Below are positions 56,230 through 64,000 of a stretch of 64,000 bases of DNA, piece by piece. Below the pieces are notes generated by a model that made no database searches, had not been told where the DNA came from, and saw only the letters and a list, made by a program, of their open reading frames with translations. The stretch is from Nephrocerus scutellatus (lineage: Eukaryota; Arthropoda; Insecta; Diptera; Pipunculidae): positions 28,612,254 through 28,676,253 of the forward strand of contig OX352765.1 in the NCBI GenBank assembly GCA_947095585.1, given 5' to 3'. The translations under genes and the position numbers were made by a program. Within the stretch, counting starts at the first letter, position 1. The number at the start of each line of letters is the position of its first letter.

Positions 56230-57260
56230 TTTTACACCTAAGTTTTTTTACATGGTTACCGACTGCGGAGAATCATCATCATATTTGTTAGATCTTCCGC
56301 GACTGGTGCGGTCTTCGCTCTCTGTACTGTTCTAGTTCACGGATTTCTTTCTAGCTTTTAGTCACTATTCTTCTGCCAGGCTAATTTATTTCGCCGATGA
56401 ACTGTTTTTTAATATCTTCTGAGCTTTTTATATTCATCTTTGCGTGTCCACGTTCTATTAGATAACGGTATTGATCGGTACGCAACTTTCTTACGTTCTG
56501 TCGCTAGCTTACATTCGTTATCGAACCAGTCGTTCTCATCTCTACGACTACTGCCTTAGATGGAGTCAGCAGTACTAATGACACTATTCTTAAGGCGTGT
56601 CCATTTCTCTTCTACGCCCGACATCTCAACCCAAGAACTTACTCTCCCTACATTTGGGGCGAGTCCTACCGCTTGACCGTTGCGAAGGGTAGCAGACATA
56701 ACAACAAGATAGTGGCCTTTCCACGACGATTGGTTCTACGCACCGAAAGGACCCCAATACCAATCAAGACATTGAGCCAAAGATCGTCAATACAGCAACA
56801 GGTTTGAGATTGGATCACTTGGATCCACTCCCAAACCTGGAGTTGCTACAACAACAACAACAAGATAATGGTCCGAGTCGACATTGGCATCTCGGTACGT
56901 TCGTACCGTCATTAGGTTCGGGTTGTGGCGGCGGTCTATCAACACGTTTTCTATCTTACCTGGTTGCGAGTGGCTCCATCAGGAGATACCCAGGTGGCTT
57001 TGTGGATATTTTAACGAGCAAACCTTTTATTCGCAGCGACCAAATTATTGCTTGCTGCCATCTCTATGTCTCGCTGTCCATTGTCACTAGTGTTCTCGTT
57101 TAAGATATCGGTGCCAATGTACTGCCTGCATATTGCGAAGGCGTGAACGTTTATGAGGCTTATCTTTTTACATCTGAATAGCCATTCATTTGCTGCTTTA
57201 AAGCCGATAACAGGGGGTTTAAGTTTTTTGCTGACTAGAAACCCCACCTCGAGTTTTTTT
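56230..57260 (-). pseudogene. RTE-type endonuclease remnant, split by a SINE-like repeat
   Basis: Minus strand from 57250: VGFLVSKKLKPPVIGFKAAN, NENTSDNGQRDIEMAASNNL, then FARKNIHKATWVSPDGATRN (57240-56960). This is the C-terminal half of an RTE-type endonuclease (HKATW-SPDG). At the SDHYLV site the SINE-like repeat interrupts it. The frame resumes at about 56700 with a linker EKWTRLKNSVISTADSI and DWFDNECKLATERKKVAY (56480-56620). Frameshifts and stops abound; the reverse transcriptase is not seen. Confidence 0.8.
56718..56862 (+). repeat. (CAA)n-tailed SINE-like repeat, copy 2
   Basis: Plus strand: GATTGGTTCTACGCACCGAA, GCCAAAGATCGTCAA, CAGCAACAGGTTTGAG, CCCAAACCTGGAGTTGCTAC, then ACAACAACAACAAG. 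It is flanked by imperfect duplicates of host-element sequence: AACAACAAGATAGTGGCC before (about 56700-56717) and AACAACAAGATAATGGTCC after (about 56857-56875). The surrounding RTE endonuclease frame is interrupted precisely here, which marks a true insertion. Confidence 0.75.
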
Positions 57261-57383
57261 TGGAGGTTGTTGGGAATATTTTATAAAACTTGCTATGTGC
57301 ACCCTTAGCATTAACATGGGCTTCTGTGAGATTTTTATTGATTTAAACCAATCCCCATTCTCCTTGCCTGCTTACTGCAATTA

Positions 57384-57960
57384 CTACCAATTAAGGCATT
57401 CCTTCCTCCTTAGCCTAATAAATTCCTCTCTTTCTTGCAGCCTATTCATCTCACATTCCAGGCTTCCACGGTGCTCACCATTGCTTGAATGAGGCCAGCT
57501 GGACTGACTCGCTCTCCATGCCGCTGCTTCTATTGCCATGTTGTCAACTGGCATCCTACCAGCTATGACTCTTGCTGCACGGTGGAGACCGTCCGGAATG
57601 CACAGCATATTCAGAGCGACGGCAGTCTGTACGTTGCTGTAACTCAATTGAGGTGCCATATAGGAACCGTATTGACCGTTGCTAGTAGATTTCTAACCCG
57701 CTGCTTAGGCCCACCAGTATTGGGCAATATCCTCACAAGAGCTATTCCTGCACGCCGTACCTTTTCACTGGCATATCTCAGATGCCTCTTGAAATTGAGC
57801 CTGTGATCCAACAGAACTCCGAGGTATTTTATATGTGGTCTCGATGTGATACAACACGTTCGTTGTGTGTCCATTGCTTTTCTGTGGCTGCCGGCATTTT
57901 GCACATGTGCTGAGCTAAATTTGGTGACGGACGGACGGAACGATCGAAACACTCAGGAAT
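57384..57960 (-). pseudogene. R1-type non-LTR remnant: RT thumb and downstream
   Basis: Minus strand: HIKYLGVLLDHRLNFKRHLR then AGIALVRILPNTGGP (57700-57850). These match the R1-clade element in this window in style (KYLGVMLDNRLRF and LFRILPNVGGPG). A second frame holds ARVIAGRMPVDNMAIEAAAW (57490-57580), matching VIAGMVPVDILADE. It lacks endonuclease and RT core. Confidence 0.8.
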
Positions 57961-59496
57961 GGGGTGTGTAACGATGGGAACTTCATTACATCCTCTTGTA
58001 ATTTTGTTCGAGATTGAAGAGAGCACATCTTTTGGTTTCATGCACTTCTGCTTGGAATAAGAATATGGAAAACGTTCTTTGTATTCCATTTTATTCCAAC
58101 TCGGTAGGTAGAATGGAAAAATTAGTTCAATTATTATTTCCAGACGCCCGGAATAGATTGATAAGAATATCCCAGATGAATTTTTCGGCATTATCTTGAA
58201 AAACGTTTCCAAATGCACTTTGAGAACACTCGAAAAACTGCACTCATGGGACAGCTAACTCTTTTCGCAGAGTCGAAGAGTAAGGCTTTTCTTGGCCAAC
58301 CCACCAGTTTTTAGTGTTTCTGTAGTCTGACACCCGTAGGGGACCCACCTACGATTTGTTCTTCTTGCCACTTCCATAACAGCTTACAGGCAGTTACGCG
58401 TGGCTTTGAATACGGGTTATGACACCATGGTTTTTTTAAAGTTACAAATTTCTCAAAAATCTACTTACTTACCAACAAACCCCTCTGCCGTTGTATTCTG
58501 ATATTAACTTATTACTCACTGAACTAATAGCCCCTGGGTTCTATTTTGACCTCCTCTCAGCCGTTTCAGCCCAACACATTCGCATCCGCATCTCGAATCT
58601 CTCTATATTATACATGTAGTAGTTACTTTTAATTTTTTTCTCTAAATAATTAATATTTTTCCGCAGTGAACCGTTGAATATTCATAAAACCAAATTTATA
58701 ATAAAATATAAGCAAAAAAGCAAAATAAATAAAAATATTTATTTAGATATGACACTAAATGTAACACTGTACTGTATTTAATTATTATACGAAGAACAAT
58801 TTTAATTTTAGCATATCAATGAACAAAAAACAAAAAAAAAAAAGAAACAAACAACAAACAACTAAACTATAACCAAAATTTTAAAGATTATTTCTCAAAA
58901 AAACATTCATAGAATGAAGAATTTAATTCAATGTATTATATAATTTTTTCATTCAATGGCGTGATGTTACGCGAAGAACTCTATTTTCTTATTTCATCTA
59001 GAAATCTTTAAAAGTAATAGAAACTCAACAATAAATGATATTATTCAAGGTAGAATAACAAGTAAATCAACAAAATATGTCAAACAAATTAAATTAACTA
59101 TATATGCTAGTCGTACTCGTAATAAATATTTAAAAGAAAAAGAAAAAACAAACTATGCGAACTAAATAAAGTGTTAGTATTTTTGGTATAATGCAGGAGG
59201 AACCCAAATTGGAAGATTAAACAAAAAGAGGTGAAATACCTTCAACACGAGGGACTTTCTTTTCTAAACTTAACTACACAACATAACTAGATAGCTACAT
59301 AGCTAAGCTCTCAATCTTATCTGTGTGCGTACCCGTATATTAGAATGCGAAATTGTATGTATGTAATAATTAATTAACGAAAATATTTGCATTTCCAGAT
59401 TAAATTTATTCTTCTCCACATTGAGTCTATATCTATCATATACAAAGTTGAGTTAGAAAGGTACTACGCTAGATGCTTAGCGTAATTCAAATCAAC
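57961..59496. other. No gene seen; AT-rich block, possible distal 3' UTR material
   Basis: From 58600 the sequence becomes very A-rich and AT-rich, with AATAAA at 59165-59170 and near 58728. Its texture differs from the transposon remnants on both sides and resembles long fly 3' UTR DNA, but no direct evidence ties it to Abl. Confidence 0.35.
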
Positions 59497-60330
59497 CTAC
59501 AAGTAGCTACAAGTAAGTGAAAAGTTTGACAAATTTGTAAAATCACTGACATTCGTATCCTTTGACGTGTCTTTAATAGAGACATTATTTTGTGTTGACC
59601 AATCCAAGCAAGCACCGACGTTGCTCTTGAGCTGTGATGAAATGATGATGCAAAATTGGGTGTATTCTAAGAGTACTGCGACACATATGGATCTATTGCG
59701 CTTCCCCCTGACTTTTGTTATGGAGACAGTAGAGACCCGTCCCTCCATACCAATGGGTCTTAGGAACTTAATGACATGTAGAGGGTTCAGTGAATGTCGA
59801 GCAGACTCCAAAAATGCGTGGGTTCCCATGTTGTCTCTCCTTTGTCGGATGGTTGTTCTGCATTCGATGAGAAGATGCCACTGGGTCTCCTCCTTTTCTC
59901 CACAAAGCCTACAGCTGCCATCCTCTTCTAATTTTAATTTCTTTTTCACACGCCCATAGACGAAAGTGACTGTTTCATACACTATAACCTAGCTTCGAAA
60001 GTAGCCTTTACACACTCTAGTTACTTTATCATATAAAGTGTAGTGTAGTTCCTTGCTTGGCGAGTTCGTCAGACAGTTTCCCGGAATGTCTCTGTGCCCC
60101 GGCACCCAATACAGGTGGATATTGAACTGCTCCGCCATTTCCACGAGAGATGATCGGCAGTTAAGGGCTAAAATTGAATTTGTTGAGACTGATTCCAGGG
60201 ATTCCGGTCCTACAAGCAGAATTTCTGTCCCTTTATTAGCGAGCCTATCCACTGCTTCGTTACCTTCTATGCGAGACACAGGGAAATCGAGCTCATCCTG
60301 AAAGATAGAAGAAATTTTTCGTTTCAAAGA
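59497..60330 (-). pseudogene. LOA/R1-type remnant: RNase H pieces and C-terminal zinc region
   Basis: 59497-59982 holds LKLEEDGSCRLCGEKEETQW and TTIRQRRDNMGTHAFLESAR, matching the remnant at 8614-8814. 59989-60327 holds RNase H strings IEGNEAVDRLANKGTE and SLVEMAEQFNIHLYWVPGHRD. The usual order is WVPGH first, then GNEAVDRLA; here GNEAVDRLA lies upstream of WVPGH, so the piece is rearranged. Confidence 0.75.
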
Positions 60331-60339
60331 AATAGCTCT

Positions 60340-61520
60340 GTGTGCTTTCCTTTACATTGGGGGTGCTTTCGATAAGACTGGCTACGACTCAATAGCAAGC
60401 GCAATCAGTATCAGATGTATCGAGGGCTCGACGAACCAAATGGATAAAGACCATGCTTGAGAGTCGAGTTATCACAAATGGATAAGGACCATGCTTGAGA
60501 GTCGAGTTATCACTTTCCCCACAGTGGGAGTGTCTGTGTCAGTGACTGCAGTCAAAGGCTGTCCACAAGGAGGAGTCCTTTCTCACCGTCTCTTGTCACT
60601 CGTCATAGACAACCTTCTAACCGATCTACATAGATAAGGCTACATCGCCATTGGCTATGCTGATGAGTTGGCGATTTTAATTAGCAGTGAGCACAGCATG
60701 ACCATTGCAAATGTCATGCGTTACTACACGTCTTAGAATGGTGCAGTAGAGAAGGGCTTTCCATTAATCCTTGCAAAACCGTTTTAGAGTTGGGACCTGT
60801 CATCTTGAAAGGCACCACGAAAGATTATTCCAGTGATGTTAAATATCTCGGCGTCATCCTTGATAACCGGCTAAACTGGAATTCTCATAATAAGTACGCC
60901 ATCGAACGTGTCACTAGGGCCTCCGGGCCAGTAAACGCCTCTAGCGCAGAACTTGGGGTCTCAGAAGCTACAAAGAATTGCCTGTATAGGTACAACTGGT
61001 GCCATGCGCACATGCTCTACGGCTGCATTAGAAGCTGTTGTAGGGCTTTCAACACTGCCAATCTTCATCAGGAAGACGGCCGCTAGATGCTCTATTAAGC
61101 TGCAACTAGAATACGGGTTCAAAGGTGACTATATGGGACAACAGAAAATTCTTGACTCTATTCCCGAGAGATATTTTTTGCACTATCCCCGGCACCATGG
61201 CCAGGGAGTCCTGTTTCGGCAGGTTATTTCAGGTAACAATATTGGACCGTGCAATCTGGTCTAATGGTGTTTCAGCACTGGACGCTAAATGTCTGGTCTG
61301 GTACACAGACGGATTGTAGATGGAATCTGGAATAGGAGCTGGTGTTTTCGGACCCAACACAAAAGTCTCGATACCAATGAGTATGAGTCCCACGGGTTTC
61401 CAGGCAGAACTCTATGCCATTGAGGTTTGCGCTACAATTAACCTTAGTAAGGGTACTATCGGCGCTGCGATTTATATTTTTTCAGATCGTCCTACTATAG
61501 TCCAACATAATGGACTCTAA
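60340..61520 (+). pseudogene. LOA-type non-LTR remnant: RT and RNase H
   Basis: Plus strand: GGAFDKTGYDSI (60360), KGCPQGGVLSHRLLSLVIDN (60555-60615), GYADELAI (catalytic YADD changed to YADE at 60656-60667), DVKYLGVILDNRLNW (60840-60880), and RNase H strings WYTDGL (61300) and GFQAELYAIEVCA (61400). The stop codons, the 38-bp duplication at 60438-60513 and the altered active site make it dead. Confidence 0.82.
60438..60513 (+). repeat. Perfectly spaced 38-bp tandem duplication
   Basis: AAATGGATAA(A/G)GACCATGC and TTGAGAGTCGAGTTATCAC occur twice head to tail (60438-60475, 60476-60513) with one base difference. A length of 38 is not a multiple of three, so it shifts the RT frame. Confidence 0.97.
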
Positions 61521-61599
61521 ATCAGTTAAATGCTGCTACGGTGCACTGCAATCCCTGACAATCCCTGGTTCGGCTAGATATTTCTTTTGCCTCGTTTCG

Positions 61600-62060
61600 T
61601 TTCTTTTCCCATTTTCAAAAGGTGGCCATAGAATGGGCCATGTCCGTCAAGGTACTTAGTGCATTGCGGTCCAGTTTAAGTGTTTTGTTGATATGTAAGA
61701 AGCTTTTTGGTTTGTCTGATCCCATTCGATGATTCCGCTTCAAAGGCATTTTTTTCCCCTTGTTCTTTGGAAGGCTTTTAGAATAGGCTGGAATACTGGG
61801 TTCATGTCCAGTAAAGGTTTTTTCTACGCCATCTCTTGCACAAAGAGGTCTGCTGTCTCGTTTCCTGAAATTCCTGAGTGACCGGGAGAACACAATAGGG
61901 TGATTTTGTTGGTTTTGGCCAGTTATTTCAAGAGACGGAAGCAGCTCCACGTTGTTTTGGAATGAAAGACTGGACCTTTTAATGCTAGCAGTGCTGCCTG
62001 GCTGTCTGTGATCAGGAAGATCTCGGTTCTTCTGTACCTTGTTTTGGTACTTTCTAAAGT
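61600..62060 (-). pseudogene. LOA/R1-type RNase H remnant
   Basis: Minus strand: YRRTEIFLITDSQAALLALK (61970-62035) with the TDSQAAL motif, then SPGHSGISGNETADLFAR (61850-61900) after a frame change, then a basic C-terminal stretch (61615-61830). Same domain type as the remnants at 8213 and 59497, but the sequence is not close. Confidence 0.75.
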
Positions 62061-62708
62061 GTAGGATTCCATCACTATTCTATCACTATATCACTATCAC
62101 ACTATCACTATACAGTTAGAGATTTCCTAGGGGTATTCGTAATGTGGTTCTAGGTACGTATACTTCTACTACGGTTCATATGTTTTTTTTTATCCGTCTA
62201 TGCATGGTGTAAAGGTACTTATAATATTTTCAACTAGATTCCGTATTCTTATCGAAAAGTTCCATTTCATTTTGGTTATGATGCCGGTGTGTCTGTTTGC
62301 TTTTATTTAATTAGCAATTTTTAGTTTGAAGGCTCTTGAACCAGCCTCGCAGATTTCATTACATTTTTGACTTCACTCATGGTCACATTTTTGATCATCA
62401 ACTTGCGTTAGTCCCTCTCTTCTGTTTCTGTAGAAGATTAGTTCAATTTGGGGAAGAAGACTAAGTTCATTCAGAAAGACATTCTTTTAATCTGGAATTC
62501 GCTTTAGACGATAACACAAGACAGGAAAAGTAAACTACAAAAGATGTATTTTTAAGTTTAGTCATTTAGTTTTTAAGAGAGAGAATGCATTAAGAAAGAG
62601 ATTACAATTTAGAAATATAATTCAATTAAGAGAGCGGTTCCAATTGGCGATCTAATCCATAGAATAAACTCACGAAGCAATGAATGAAGCGTAGTGGCTA
62701 GTGAGTGG

Positions 62709-62746
62709 GCGGTCGATAACCGATTGCGCTATCGGTTATAGACCGC
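62709..62746. repeat. 16-bp inverted repeat (hairpin)
   Basis: GCGGTCGATAACCGAT, a 6-base loop TGCGCT, then ATCGGTTATAGACCGC: 15 of 16 positions pair. Directly after it, ATCGACCGGTTAT repeats part of the arm. Confidence 0.92.
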
Positions 62747-63403
62747 TTATCGACCGGTTATCTTTGTCATTAACAAGGGCAGACAGTCGTGGAATAGATA
62801 CAGTTTTTTTCTTCAATAAACTTTTGAAAAATGTCATTTATTAGTAACTATTACGGTAATAATTTTAGTTATATTATTCGATATTCAATACCCAAAGATA
62901 TTTATGCGTAACGACGAAGAATTGAGTAGCATTAGAACACACAACTGAACACACACCCACACACAATCAAACACAAACGTTTGTACACAACTTAACTTAA
63001 GCTATAATGTATTGCATTTTACCTATCCAACAACTATGTATTATTATATGATAAAAAACATAATAGATACAAAATAACGTGAATGTGTATGTACATAAAT
63101 TTAAAAATCAAAAAACAAAAACAAATGAAGGAAACACAACACTCTCGAGCACTCCAGACGAGCAGAGCCGGTTACTGGATAAGTTCTCGATGTTTTCCGT
63201 TCCCGTACAATAGATATTCTTATTATAAGCTGAGTAATAGTGGTATAGTATAACTATTGTAATAATAATTAATATTTAATTAATAATAAGCCAGACTTAA
63301 AACCAAACAACCACGTAATTGCTGTTCGTTTCGAGTACACAATGTAGATTGAGTCGTACTCAATTACCACGTACACCATCTCTCGTACATATATTTGAGT
63401 GTA

Positions 63404-63421
63404 ATGTGTGTGTGTGTGTGT
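63404..63421 (+). repeat. (TG)n microsatellite
   Basis: A run of TG dinucleotides, nine units. Confidence 0.9.
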
Positions 63422-64000
63422 ATTATTGATTTATTACTATTACTTTTAATTATTATTAATTAAATTACTTGAATTTAAAAATTATACTTTTTACATCATT
63501 AAGAGAACAGGATGACACGATGATTACGATTATGAAGATATTCTAAAGATTACATTATAAATAAAAATATAAATATTATACCATCTATTATTATGTATTA
63601 TTATTATTAATAATTAATATCATTATATTATGACCATAATTATAAAATACGAAATTATTTAAAAAAAATTAAAAATACAATAAAAACGCAAAGCATAATT
63701 TTGTCATACCAAAAAACAGAAAAGTTTAATTTTTTGATGTAACCCCCAGAGGATAAAGAGATAAAGAGAAGGTCGATCTAGTGCCTCTTTCATTTCTATT
63801 TCTCTTTCTGGCTGTCGGCAGACAACCACCCACTTAGTCCTGTAATAGTCAATTGTGATACCACAAGGATCGAGAAAGATTTTTCACCCTACTCGTTGAA
63901 CCAGTTGGAACTCCATATGAAGCATAGGAGACTTCTAATGTCAATATTTGACAGATCATTGAAGTCATTGCATGAAAATGCTCCTAGATGGAGTTTATAT

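Larger units (their letters stand above)
62061..63980. other. No gene seen; AT-rich end of window
   Basis: Very AT-rich DNA with a hairpin at 62709-62746, a (TG)n tract at 63404-63421 and ATT-rich runs at 63420-63660. Near 63855 the string GTGATACCACA loosely echoes the minisatellite core at 54420-55300. No coding signal. Confidence 0.5.

Overview
The window reads as euchromatic DNA of a higher fly (Brachycera; a tephritid-like fruit fly is my guess). The basis is one host gene whose product closely follows Drosophila Abl, together with a dense load of insect transposons. The only host gene I can support is Abl on the + strand. Seven coding exons (41041-53426) join in frame into 1659 residues covering the SH3, SH2 and kinase domains, a long low-complexity tail and the C-terminal F-actin-binding domain. 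The exon or exons for the extreme N-terminus were not found. Positions 1-41040 may therefore lie largely in an Abl 5' intron, but this is inference.

Left part (1-8.2 kb): an errantivirus-like Ty3/gypsy element on the - strand. It runs off the left edge inside env and continues with pol, gag, a roughly 1 kb leader, a primer binding site matching the 3' end of tRNA-Leu, and a repeat-rich 5' LTR. A hexanucleotide array at the gag-pol junction encodes about 40 Asn-Gln pairs.

Middle (8.2-36.4 kb): no host gene seen. The stretch is a patchwork of decayed transposons: LOA/R1-type, RTE-type and CR1/Jockey-type non-LTR fragments, a pogo/Tigger-like DNA transposon, Tc1 and mariner remnants, and several dispersed repeat families. 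A tRNA-derived SINE with perfect Pol III boxes and a (TAA)n tail is present in three near-complete copies with target-site duplications, plus one fragment.

36.5-40.6 kb: a young R1-clade (Waldo/Mino-like) non-LTR element on the - strand with an intact 995-residue ORF2. It is inserted at the edge of an (AC)n tract, has an 11-bp target-site duplication, is 5' truncated in ORF1, and carries one in-frame amber codon.

Right part (41-64 kb): Abl, whose 4.3-kb kinase intron holds mariner and RTE remnants and whose last intron holds a CR1/Jockey-type fragment. Past the stop codon come an AT-rich 3' UTR with a polyadenylation signal, a roughly 100-bp-unit minisatellite, a second RTE remnant split by a (CAA)n-tailed SINE-like repeat, R1/LOA-type remnants, and more AT-rich DNA. 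Nothing resembles an operon, CRISPR array or prokaryotic system. The most novel-looking material is the SINE family, the Asn-Gln array in pol, and the insertion structure of the R1-clade element.
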